Positions 1-6,029 of a stretch of DNA of 15,790 nucleotides are shown here, piece after piece; the first letter of the stretch is position 1; the number at the start of each line of letters is the position of its first letter. The translations under genes and the position numbers were made by a program. The notes under the pieces were generated by a model. The model was given only the letters and a program-made list of their open reading frames with translations, was not told the DNA's origin and did no database searches. Origin of the DNA: Oscillospiraceae bacterium. GTDB lineage: Bacteria > Bacillota_A > Clostridia > Monoglobales > WRBX01. The stretch is from assembly GCA_009784335.1 (NCBI GenBank), contig WRBX01000004.1, positions 1 through 15,790 of the forward strand, in the 5' to 3' direction.

Positions 1-154
1 AGCAGTTCGCGAAGTAACCGGCCTTGGCCTTGCTGAAGCAAAAGCATTGGTAGACGGCGCACCTAAAACAATTAAAGAAGCCGTTGCTAAAGAAGAAGCG
101 GAAGCAATGAAAAAGCAATTTGAGGAAGTCGGCGCAGTAGTAGAATTAGCCTAA
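1..154 (+). CDS. rplL: 50S ribosomal protein L7/L12, C-terminal end (5' part outside window)
   Basis: Reading from base 2 gives 50 residues ending at the TAA at 152-154. They match the conserved C-terminal domain of L7/L12: the [17 protein letters not shown] segment, then a helix rich in Lys, Glu and Ala, then a VGAVVELA ending. L7/L12 forms the ribosomal stalk that recruits and stimulates the GTPase translation factors. Only the C-terminal globular domain is visible, so the N-terminal dimerisation domain and the start lie upstream. An intrinsic terminator follows at once, so this is probably the last gene of a rplJ-rplL type operon. The identification is secure from the motif; the operon context is inferred. 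Confidence 0.96.
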   Translation, partial: AVREVTGLGLAEAKALVDGAPKTIKEAVAKEEAEAMKKQFEEVGAVVELA

Positions 155-170
155 TTCACGCTACAATAAG

Positions 171-196
171 GGGCGGCCATCGGCCGTCCTTTTTTT
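171..196 (+). terminator. Intrinsic terminator after rplL
   Basis: An 8-bp GC-rich stem pairs 171-178 (GGGCGGCC) with 182-189 (GGCCGTCC), with one G-U pair and a 3-base loop, and is followed by seven T at 190-196. It starts 16 bases after the rplL stop codon, where transcription of the ribosomal protein operon would be expected to end. Confidence 0.9.
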
Positions 197-285
197 GTGC
201 AAAAAAAATATTGCAAAAGCTTGCTTTTTATATATTATTGTGATACCATGTTTTAGCTTTGAAAATTATAGGATTTTTTCGGGCA

Positions 286-291
286 TATAAT
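286..291 (+). promoter_or_regulatory. Candidate -10 box for the SLH surface protein gene
   Basis: A perfect TATAAT lies 25 bases upstream of the start codon at 317. No convincing -35 hexamer sits 16-18 bases before it; the nearest good one, TTGAAA at 259-264, is 21 bases away, which is too far for a standard sigma-A promoter. A promoter is expected here because the rplL terminator separates the two genes. The AT-rich 120-base gap between that terminator and the start codon holds no other gene or strong structure. Confidence 0.4.
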
Positions 292-316
292 TAAATAAAT
301 CAAGGGGGATTTTTTA

Positions 317-3076
317 ATGAAAAAAAATACAATCAGTAAAAGGATTATCTCAGCGATAATCTCGGTGGCACTTATATTTGGTTTCACCTTTGCACCGCAA
401 AACGAAGAAGTGCAGGCAGCAGATGTTGTGGCACTTGCCACCAATCACGAAGAATTGGCGTCATTATTAAATGATACCTCAGTCGATATTATTGAAATCG
501 ACGGAGAGCTTCAACTTTCAGATGTGATAGAGATTAGAAAAACTCGGACAGTCACATTAAAATCAGCAAATGAAGGCCAAGGGGCTTATATTATTTCTGC
601 ACCGGGCATGCGGCATTTGGCGACAGTAGGAGCAACATCAGTCATAAAACTTACTTTTATCGATGTGCAATTACAAGGAAACCGTCCGGATATTGGTGGG
701 GGAATTGATAATGGCATCAATGGTGTTATCTCAGGTGCAAAGCTTACTTTGGCAGGAGAAAACACAATGCCGGGCTTTCCTAACATTTATAACTGCTATC
801 GTGAAGTTGGCGGAGTTTTATTAACTGTGAATTCGCAAAGTGAACTTAATCTATGTGGTAATTTTAAAATCGCAAATAATCGCGGCGATTCATATCAAGG
901 TGCAGCTATATATAAACTCAGCGGAACACTTAATATATACGATGAAGTTGTGATTTCTAATAATGAAGCAAATGGTTATGGCGGTGGTGTTTATAACTGG
1001 AGAGACGATATAAATATGTATAACAATGCATTAATTTATGAAAACTCGTCTGCCATGGGCGGCGGCATAAAGATGGCTTCCGGCACTCTTAATATGTATG
1101 ATAACGCATCTATTTTAAATAACACAGCCAGTCAAACAGGTGGTGGTGTGAATTTCTATAACGACAGTACCGCTGTTATTAATATGTATGATGATGCATC
1201 TGTTACTGGTAATAAATCACGCAATGGTGGCGGAATATCAAACTATATTAGATTTTTTGGCGAGATTAACTTATATGATAGCTCTAAAGTCACAAATAAT
1301 GAGGCAACTTGGGATGGCGGTGGAATTTTTACAGTTAGTTTAGATAGAGTTTTTGCTGATGAAGGTGTGATTTTTGCCGGAAATACTGCTAGAGCTCCAT
1401 TTTTCTTAACCGATCAAGCCGGTATTGATTTGCATACGGTTAAGATTCTTACGCCTACTAGGTCTTACTATGTGGAGCCGTTCACATATGCATACAATAA
1501 TTATGATATTAATTATGTTGATGCCAATCCACCGACGCCTTATCCTACGATAGAGCCTACAGAGGTGCCGCCTACAGCCGAGCCAACGCAGATGCCGACA
1601 GCGAATCCTACAACAGCGCCAACAAGCACGCCAACAGCAAATCCTACAAATCTGCCGACTTTGATACCAACATTATTACCTACGGCAAGCCCAACATTAA
1701 TACCTACATCATCACCTACATCAAACCCAACGGGGATACCGACATTGTTGCCCACATCGAATCCATCAGCGATTCCCACTGCGGCATCAACGGCAAATCC
1801 AACATTAATACCCACAGTAATACCAACAATTGCGCCTACTGAAAATCCAACGCTAATGCCGACTATTGAGCCAACTTTAAAGCCAACGCAAGAAGCTACA
1901 CCAGAACCAACAATAGAGCCAACATTGGAACCAACTGAAACTTCAACGCTGTTGCCAACGCTTGAACCTACGGCCGAGCCAACTATGAAGCCGGAGAGCA
2001 CACCGGCGCCTACAGCTGGGCCGACCGAAAGACCGCCGGTAACAACACCGGCCCCCACAGCGGTTCCAACCCCGATTGATTGGGGGCATACAACATCGAC
2101 TCCGCTGCCAACGCTGATGCCTACACCGATCGGAACAACACCGAACCCTTCGGCAAATCCTAATGGTCCAACGGCTACGCCAACACCAACTCGTCCGCCG
2201 ATTATAGTGGATGGTGTGGGAACAATTGGTTTATCAGATCTCGGTGATAGGTATTACAATGGTAAGCCGCACACACCGAAACCTTATATCACAATGAACG
2301 ATGGCACAGTTTTGATTGAAGGAGAGGATTATACGCTCGATTGGGATAACAATATCGAAGTGGGGCTGGCGGTTTGCATTGTAACTTTCATTGGAAATCA
2401 CACGGGAACATCTAGGATTTACTTCAACATTTTGCCGGTTGATTTGCTGATAAAAGATGATCATTTTGCCTATATGAAAGGTTATGATGATGGCGAATTT
2501 AAGCCCGAAGCTAATATGAACAGGGCGCAGGCGGCGGTGATGTTTGCGAGGCTTATGAAAGAGCAGATGGATATTTCCTTCGAAGCTAAGGGGATTTTCA
2601 GCGATGTGCCGAGAGACACTTGGTTTGCAAAAGAGATTGAATATTTGGCGGGGCTTGGGATAATCACCGGTTATGATGGTGCTTATTTCAACCCTACCGA
2701 AGCTATTAACCGCGCTGAATTTGCGGCGCTTGCATCAAGATTTGCATCGCTTTCAACTTCAAATAGTGTTTCATTTAACGATGTTCCTAGCAACTATTGG
2801 GCGCATGATGCAATTATCAGTGCCGCGGCAAAAGGATGGGTGAAGGGATATGGAAATGGCGCTTTCTATCCGCTGAATAAAATCACGCGCGCCGAGGTTG
2901 TAACGCTGGTTAATAGAATGCTCGAGCGCGAATTCGATGAAAATTTCGATAGAACTAACATGCTAATTCTACCGGATGTTCCGGGGCATTGGGCTTTCAA
3001 TGATATTTTGGAAGCAATGAATGGTCATGATTTTATAAGAGAAAATGGCAAAGAAAAGTGGACTAAACTAAGATAG
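317..3076 (+). CDS. Secreted SLH-domain surface protein with beta-helix repeats and Pro-Thr stalk
   Basis: This 919-residue protein is probably exported and held on the cell wall. Residues 1-34 are a signal peptide: Lys/Arg-rich start, hydrophobic ISAIISVALIFGFTFA, and a VQA cleavage site before AD. Residues about 60-370 carry repeats with Asn-Asn turns followed by GGG-I/V (near 127, 222, 248, 275, 304 and 334), typical of right-handed beta-helix or Pmp-like adhesin domains. Residues 405-626 are a Pro-Thr-x-x stalk. Residues 637-708 resemble a small Ig-like module (YYNGKPHTPKP, DYTLDWDNN, GNHTGT). Residues 714-870 hold three SLH repeats (GYDDGEFKPEANMNRAQAA, FSDVPRDTWF, FNDVPSNYWAHDAI), with a partial fourth, LPDVPGHWAFNDI, near 885-897. 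SLH repeats usually bind pyruvylated secondary wall polymers. The start has a good RBS, AAGGGGG at 302-308. A role in adhesion is only inferred. Confidence 0.93.
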   Translation: MKKNTISKRIISAIISVALIFGFTFAPQNEEVQAADVVALATNHEELASLLNDTSVDIIEIDGELQLSDVIEIRKTRTVTLKSANEGQGAYIISAPGMRHLATVGATSVIKLTFIDVQLQGNRPDIGGGIDNGINGVISGAKLTLAGENTMPGFPNIYNCYREVGGVLLTVNSQSELNLCGNFKIANNRGDSYQGAAIYKLSGTLNIYDEVVISNNEANGYGGGVYNWRDDINMYNNALIYENSSAMGGGIKMASGTLNMYDNASILNNTASQTGGGVNFYNDSTAVINMYDDASVTGNKSRNGGGISNYIRFFGEINLYDSSKVTNNEATWDGGGIFTVSLDRVFADEGVIFAGNTARAPFFLTDQAGIDLHTVKILTPTRSYYVEPFTYAYNNYDINYVDANPPTPYPTIEPTEVPPTAEPTQMPTANPTTAPTSTPTANPTNLPTLIPTLLPTASPTLIPTSSPTSNPTGIPTLLPTSNPSAIPTAASTANPTLIPTVIPTIAPTENPTLMPTIEPTLKPTQEATPEPTIEPTLEPTETSTLLPTLEPTAEPTMKPESTPAPTAGPTERPPVTTPAPTAVPTPIDWGHTTSTPLPTLMPTPIGTTPNPSANPNGPTATPTPTRPPIIVDGVGTIGLSDLGDRYYNGKPHTPKPYITMNDGTVLIEGEDYTLDWDNNIEVGLAVCIVTFIGNHTGTSRIYFNILPVDLLIKDDHFAYMKGYDDGEFKPEANMNRAQAAVMFARLMKEQMDISFEAKGIFSDVPRDTWFAKEIEYLAGLGIITGYDGAYFNPTEAINRAEFAALASRFASLSTSNSVSFNDVPSNYWAHDAIISAAAKGWVKGYGNGAFYPLNKITRAEVVTLVNRMLEREFDENFDRTNMLILPDVPGHWAFNDILEAMNGHDFIRENGKEKWTKLR
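1529..2194 (+). repeat. Pro-Thr-x-x coding repeat (stalk region)
   Basis: About 220 codons in which Pro-Thr recurs roughly every four residues, such as PTLIPTSSPTSNPTGIPT, giving a 12-base periodicity of CCN-ACN plus two variable codons. Synonymous third positions differ between units, so this is an old, diverged tandem repeat kept at the protein level. It probably forms an extended, possibly O-glycosylated spacer holding the N-terminal domain away from the SLH anchor. Unit number is likely to vary between strains. Confidence 0.9.
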
Positions 3077-3089
3077 ATTTTATAAGTCG

Positions 3090-3119
3090 ATGAGCTCTGC
3101 AAAAGCGGGGCTCATTTTT
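3090..3119 (+). terminator. Intrinsic terminator after the SLH protein gene
   Basis: An 11-position stem pairs 3090-3100 (ATGAGCTCTGC) with 3105-3115 (GCGGGGCTCAT), with two G-U pairs, closing an AAAA loop and followed by four T at 3116-3119. It begins 14 bases after the stop codon. It separates the surface protein gene from the promoter just downstream. Confidence 0.88.
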
Positions 3120-3120
3120 A

Positions 3121-3150
3121 TTGACTTATTTTTTTGTTTTAGTGTAAAAT
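3121..3150 (+). promoter_or_regulatory. Sigma-A-type promoter for the GT2 gene, nearly leaderless
   Basis: A -35 box TTGACT (3121-3126) and a -10 box TAAAAT (3145-3150) are separated by 18 bases. The -10 box ends only 6 bases before the ATG at 3157, so transcription would start at or very near the start codon. No Shine-Dalgarno sequence is visible before this ATG, which fits a leaderless or near-leaderless transcript. Confidence 0.65.
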
Positions 3151-3156
3151 ATTTTT

Positions 3157-3831
3157 ATGAAGATTTTGATGATTTTGCCTGCATTTAATGAAGAAAAAGC
3201 GATTGCGGAAACTGTGCGAGAGTTACAAGGCTATGACTATTTGGTTGTTAATGACTGTTCGCAAGATAGAACAGCGCAGGTGTGCATTGATAATAAGCTT
3301 AATTTTGTGAGCCTTGCCAATAATCTTGGAATTGGCGGAGCGATGCAGACAGGCTACAAATATGCTCATGAAAACGGCTATGATGTGGCGATTCAATTCG
3401 ATGGCGATGGGCAGCATGTGGCGGCTGAGATTCCGAAACTACTCGAAAAAATAGCCGAAAATGATGTGGTGATTGGTTCTAGATACCTTGCAAAAGAAGG
3501 ATTTCAATCTAGTGCTATGCGGCGTTTTGGAATTAAGTTTTTTACTTTCTTAATCAAGATGCTAACCGGTAAAAAAATAACAGATGCCACTTCAGGCTTT
3601 AGAGCTGTTAATAAAAAAGTCATAGAGATTTTTGCAAATGACTATCCGATGGACTATCCTGAGCCTGAAACTATTTGCTTATTGGCTAGAAATAAGTATA
3701 AAATCAGCGAGGTTAGTGTTGTTATGCGCGAGCGCGCAAGCGGTGCTTCGTCGATAACTTTTATTAAATCTATTTATTATATGATAAAAGTTAGTTTAGC
3801 TTGCTTATTTACGATGGGAGAAAAAATATGA
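3157..3831 (+). CDS. Family 2 glycosyltransferase (dolichyl/undecaprenyl-phosphate sugar synthase-like)
   Basis: The 224-residue protein has the GT-A fold signatures of GT2 enzymes: PAFNEE at 8-13, VNDCSQDRT at 31-39, NNLGIGGAMQTGYKYA near 55-70, the metal-binding FDGDGQH at 81-87, and TDATSGFRA at 142-150. These enzymes move a sugar from a nucleotide sugar to a lipid phosphate or a growing glycan at the inner face of the membrane. It lacks the long C-terminal membrane domain of some relatives; only a short hydrophobic segment lies near 205-219. A DUF2304-like membrane protein follows, a pairing common for this GT2 type. ATG 3157 has no visible RBS; the in-frame ATG at 3169 would remove residues 1-4 but has no better RBS. 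Family assignment is strong; the sugar and acceptor are unknown. Confidence 0.93.
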   Translation: MKILMILPAFNEEKAIAETVRELQGYDYLVVNDCSQDRTAQVCIDNKLNFVSLANNLGIGGAMQTGYKYAHENGYDVAIQFDGDGQHVAAEIPKLLEKIAENDVVIGSRYLAKEGFQSSAMRRFGIKFFTFLIKMLTGKKITDATSGFRAVNKKVIEIFANDYPMDYPEPETICLLARNKYKISEVSVVMRERASGASSITFIKSIYYMIKVSLACLFTMGEKI

Positions 3832-3960
3832 TCTGTGAAAGCAATTTTGCGAAATTGGCTTTTGTCCTCACTCGCCCGCCGCTCATATACTATTTGTATT
3901 ATTCGCATCGGGCTCACTTGCGGGAAAAGCAACAATTTCATCAAAATTCCAATTCACAGA
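3832..3960. repeat. 129-bp imperfect palindrome (MITE-like element or long RNA hairpin)
   Basis: The ends are a perfect inverted repeat: TCTGTGAA at 3832-3839 and TTCACAGA at 3953-3960. Moving inward the arms keep pairing in blocks: AATTTTG with CAAAATT, GAAATTG with CAATTTC, GCTTTT with AAAAGC, then GCCCG with CGGGC and further matches near the centre, separated by 1-4 base bulges. The element starts directly after the TGA of the GT2 gene and fills nearly all of the gap to the DUF2304 gene. It encodes no recognisable protein. It could be a non-autonomous mobile element or an mRNA structure between two co-transcribed genes. Confidence 0.8.
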
Positions 3961-3983
3961 AGGCTAAATAGAAAGGAAATGTT

Positions 3984-4364
3984 ATGATCATTAATTTGCA
4001 CCTGAAGATAGTTTTGCTAGTTTTTACTTTGATTTTTTTCGCATATGTCATTAGAATGATAGTTAATAAAAAACTACTGCTGAAATATACTCTTGTTTGG
4101 TTTTTCGCAAGCATAGTTTTAATAGTTTTAGCAATGTTTGATAAAATTTCAATGTGGCTTGCAAATGTTCTTCGAATTGAGACGCCGATCAATGCAGTTA
4201 TTGTTGCAGTGTTTGCATTTGTGCTTTTGATTTTGTTTGCACTGACGGTTACAATCTCTAAAAATGTGGAGCAAATTCGGGAATTGACGCAGGAAGTGGC
4301 TTTGCTGCGAAAAGCGGCGGGCGCTACCCGGGCGCGTCCTACGAAAGAGGTGGATGATAAATGA
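3984..4364 (+). CDS. DUF2304-like small membrane protein
   Basis: The 126-residue protein has three hydrophobic segments at about 5-26, 34-53 and 68-91, followed by a charged amphipathic helix (residues 92-112, ISKNVEQIRELTQEVALLR) facing one side of the membrane. Length, the LKYTLVWFF segment, the TPIN turn and the SKNVEQIRELTQEVALL tail match DUF2304 proteins. These commonly sit next to GT2 glycosyltransferases, as here, and are thought to support lipid-linked sugar synthesis, though no biochemical role is established. The RBS AAAGGAAA lies just before the ATG. The stop overlaps the nrdR start (ATGA at 4361-4364), suggesting translational coupling. The basic, GC-rich tail (GATRARPTKE) looks different from the rest of the gene. 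Confidence 0.82.
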   Translation: MIINLHLKIVLLVFTLIFFAYVIRMIVNKKLLLKYTLVWFFASIVLIVLAMFDKISMWLANVLRIETPINAVIVAVFAFVLLILFALTVTISKNVEQIRELTQEVALLRKAAGATRARPTKEVDDK

Positions 4365-4807
4365 AATGCCCTTATTGTGGATGTGAGGAAGATAAAGTTG
4401 TAGATTCACGCGATGCCGAGGGAGCAATTCGTCGGCGGCGCGAATGCTCATCATGCGAGAAAAGATGGACTACATATGAAAAAATGGGAGATATAACCCT
4501 TTTTGTAATAAAAAAAGATGGCACAATTCAGGAATTTGATAGGCAAAAGTTAATGCGCGGGCTGCTGCATGCTTGCCGAAAGCGTCCGGTGCAGATAACC
4601 GATATCGAACGAATTGTTGATAATGTTGAAAATATGATGATGCAGAGCGGGCTTAATGAAGTTAGCGTGAAAAAAATCGGCCAGCTTGCAATGCGCGAGC
4701 TAAAAAAGCTGGATCCTGTTGCCTATGTCCGCTTCGTTTCGGTTTATAAGGATTTTAAAGATGTTGATAGTTTTATTGAAGAGCTTGAAAAATTGAAAAA
4801 TAGTTAA
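4361..4807 (+). CDS. nrdR: Transcriptional repressor NrdR
   Basis: The 148-residue protein is full length for NrdR. It begins with a zinc ribbon (Cys3, Cys6, Cys29 and Cys32, in MKCPYCGC and CSSC), followed by the conserved RRRRECSSCEKRWTTYE segment, then an ATP-cone domain from about 46 to 136 (VIKKDGTIQEFDRQKL onward). NrdR senses ATP/dATP and represses ribonucleotide reductase genes by binding paired NrdR boxes. The start overlaps the previous stop and is preceded by AGAGG at 4346-4350. No NrdR box or nrd gene was recognised in this window, so its targets lie elsewhere. The gene is last in its unit and is followed by a terminator. Confidence 0.98.
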   Translation: MKCPYCGCEEDKVVDSRDAEGAIRRRRECSSCEKRWTTYEKMGDITLFVIKKDGTIQEFDRQKLMRGLLHACRKRPVQITDIERIVDNVENMMMQSGLNEVSVKKIGQLAMRELKKLDPVAYVRFVSVYKDFKDVDSFIEELEKLKNS

Positions 4808-4840
4808 AAATGCACTTTATTTTTACAAAGTGCACTTTTT
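4806..4840. terminator. Bidirectional terminator between nrdR and the bactofilin gene
   Basis: An 8-bp perfect stem pairs TGCACTTT (4811-4818) with AAAGTGCA (4827-4834) around an 8-base loop. It has a run of A before it and CTTTTT after it, so the transcript from either strand ends in a U tract. The flanking genes converge on it, so it probably ends both transcripts. Confidence 0.9.
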
Positions 4841-4852
4841 ATATATGTAATT

Positions 4853-5326
4853 TTATCCTGCGATTTCATTCGCAACTTGTGCGAGGAGTTCGCTGGTTAC
4901 TGCTTGTTCGTCTTTTTCTTCTTTAATCTCATTAGGTGGAGATTCAACCTTAATCTCAAATTTTGCCCCTTCGGGTTCTTCGATTTTAGTCACTTTGCAG
5001 CGGCCATGGAAGTTCGAGCCGATATCGGCGATAAGGCCAAGCGCCTCCACATCGCCCTCTATCCGCCCGGAAGGCGCGAGGGTTACAGTATCGATTGTGG
5101 TGATATTTCCGGCCACAACGCCATTCACAACAACAGCGTTAGCATAAATATTGCCGTTCACCACGCCGGTTTCGCTCACCACAATATCATTTTTTGATTC
5201 GAGATTTCCATTAATTGTGCCATCGATTTTTAGGTTGTTTTCTGAGAAAACATCGCCTTCTATGCGCGTTGTGCTATCCACAAAAGTGCTGATTTTAATC
5301 ACTGCTTTTTTTGGTTTATTTGCCAT
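4853..5326 (-). CDS. Bactofilin (polymer-forming cytoskeletal protein)
   Basis: The 157-residue protein has the bactofilin (DUF583) core at about residues 13-115: short beta-helix turns rich in Gly, Val, Ile and Asn, such as IEGDVFSENNLKIDGTINGN and IYANAVVVNGVVAGNI. Bactofilins polymerise without nucleotides into filaments that position envelope enzymes and help set cell shape. The N-terminus is short and basic (MANKPKKAVIK) and the C-terminal tail is acidic (residues 116-157), the usual flexible extensions. The RBS AAAGGAG at 5334-5340 (minus strand) is well placed for ATG 5326. The gene is alone on the minus strand, converges on the nrdR terminator and is divergent from RNase M5. No clear promoter was identified; a REP-like repeat lies in its upstream region. 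Confidence 0.92.
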   Translation of the reverse strand: MANKPKKAVIKISTFVDSTTRIEGDVFSENNLKIDGTINGNLESKNDIVVSETGVVNGNIYANAVVVNGVVAGNITTIDTVTLAPSGRIEGDVEALGLIADIGSNFHGRCKVTKIEEPEGAKFEIKVESPPNEIKEEKDEQAVTSELLAQVANEIAG

Positions 5327-5362
5327 TTTATCACTCCTTTGAGGTGTTTTCTTCGATGTCGC

Positions 5363-5388
5363 GGGCGCAATGAATCGCGCCCCTACAA
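5363..5388. repeat. Partial REP-like element upstream of bactofilin and RNase M5
   Basis: GGGCGC (5363-5368) and GCGCCC (5377-5382) form a 6-bp stem around an 8-base loop, followed by CCTACAA. The same CGCCCCTACAA ending closes the element inside the RNase M5 gene at 5797-5872, about 490 bases away and in the same orientation. It therefore looks like a single end or decayed copy of the same repeat family. Confidence 0.65.
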
Positions 5389-5392
5389 ATAA

Positions 5393-5421
5393 TTGCCTTT
5401 CGACTAAAAAAACTATATACT
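5393..5421 (+). promoter_or_regulatory. Sigma-A-type promoter for RNase M5
   Basis: TTGCCT (5393-5398) and TATACT (5416-5421) are separated by exactly 17 bases. The predicted transcript start, near 5428, coincides with the RBS AGGTGA (5428-5433), leaving a leader of roughly 14 bases. Confidence 0.7.
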
Positions 5422-5441
5422 GCTTTTAGGTGATTTGTCAA

Positions 5442-6029
5442 ATGTTGAGTTTTTCACAAACAATAATTGTTGAGGGTAAATATGATAAGGCGCGCTTGCG
5501 GGAAATTGTGGCGAGCAGCGTTATTTCGATTGACGGGTTCGATATTTATAAAAATGAGGCGAAACGAGCGGTGATTCGCAGGCTTGCGAGTGAGGCCGGG
5601 ATAATTGTGCTGATGGATTCGGATTCTGCGGGGAATCGGCTGCGAAATCATATCAAGAGCATTGCGGGGGAGGGCGCCAAGATTACGAACCTCTATATTC
5701 CCGAAGTTTATGGCAAAGAGCGGCGGAAAGCGAGCGCGAGTAAAGAAGGAAAACTGGGCGTTGAGGGGATGGATATAGAGGTTTTGAAGGAGATTCTTGT
5801 AGGGGCGACCAATGGCCTTCCGAAAGAAACCGAAAAGCAAAATTCACGGACGCCCAATGGGCGCCCCTACAATGAGATTACGGGCCAAAAGCTTTTTGAG
5901 CTCGGCCTTGCCGGCAAGGCCGATAGCAAGAAAAAGCGCCAAGAAATATGCAAAAAAAATGGCTTGCCGATTAATCTTTCAGCAAAACAATTTTTGGAAA
6001 TTATTAATGTTTTAAGGATTGAAATCTGA
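5442..6029 (+). CDS. rnmV: Ribonuclease M5 (TOPRIM plus DUF4093-like C-terminal domain)
   Basis: RNase M5 performs the final maturation of 5S rRNA precursors in Firmicutes. The 195-residue protein begins with a TOPRIM fold: VEGKYD at 10-15 with catalytic Glu11, and the MDSDSAG acidic motif with Asp59 and Asp61. KLGVEGM near 104-110 matches the family's GVEHA-type segment. The C-terminal domain from about 145 (ITGQKLFELGLAGKADS, then GLPINLSAKQFLEIINVL) matches DUF4093 of clostridial M5 proteins. I chose ATG 5442 because AGGTGA at 5428-5433 is spaced 8 bases from it; an in-frame GTG at 5430 lies inside that RBS. Residues 120-144, between the two domains, are encoded by an inverted-repeat element. 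ksgA, the frequent neighbour of rnmV, is not present here. The stop codon abuts the convergent gene's stop with no terminator between. Confidence 0.88.
   Translation: MLSFSQTIIVEGKYDKARLREIVASSVISIDGFDIYKNEAKRAVIRRLASEAGIIVLMDSDSAGNRLRNHIKSIAGEGAKITNLYIPEVYGKERRKASASKEGKLGVEGMDIEVLKEILVGATNGLPKETEKQNSRTPNGRPYNEITGQKLFELGLAGKADSKKKRQEICKKNGLPINLSAKQFLEIINVLRIEI
5797..5872. repeat. 76-bp REP/MITE-like inverted repeat, in frame within RNase M5
   Basis: The 26-base ends, 5797-5822 (starting TTGTAGGGGCGACCAATGG) and 5847-5872 (ending AATGGGCGCCCCTACAA), are inverted repeats of each other with only a few mismatches, around an AT-rich centre. The right arm can also fold alone (CGCCC-AAT-GGGCG). The reading frame passes through without a stop, encoding GATNGLPKETEKQNSRTPNG and a few flanking residues. 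It lies in the linker between the TOPRIM and DUF4093-like domains, where extra residues are likely to be tolerated. No transposase is nearby. Confidence 0.85.

Noticed and set aside
222..235. Small AAAAGCTTGCTTTT hairpin downstream of the rplL terminator
   Set aside because: The stem is only about 5 bp of mostly A-T pairs and no proper U tract follows; the GC-rich hairpin at 171-196 already explains termination.
1540..2058. Minus-strand open frame encoding Val-Gly-x-x repeats
   Set aside because: It is the antisense of the Pro-Thr repeat: CCN-ACN periodicity reads as Val-Gly on the other strand and automatically lacks stops. There is no RBS or plausible fold.
3828..3971. 47-codon open frame overlapping the GT2 stop (ATGA), with GGGAG upstream
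   Set aside because: The start context looks good, but nearly the whole frame is the 129-bp palindrome and the predicted peptide has no recognisable domain. The palindrome is the better explanation; a translated peptide cannot be excluded.
317..4364. A capsule or secretion island made of the SLH protein, GT2 and DUF2304 genes
   Set aside because: A terminator and a new promoter separate the SLH gene from the GT2 gene, and no transport or polymerase genes are present, so the sequence does not support a single system.
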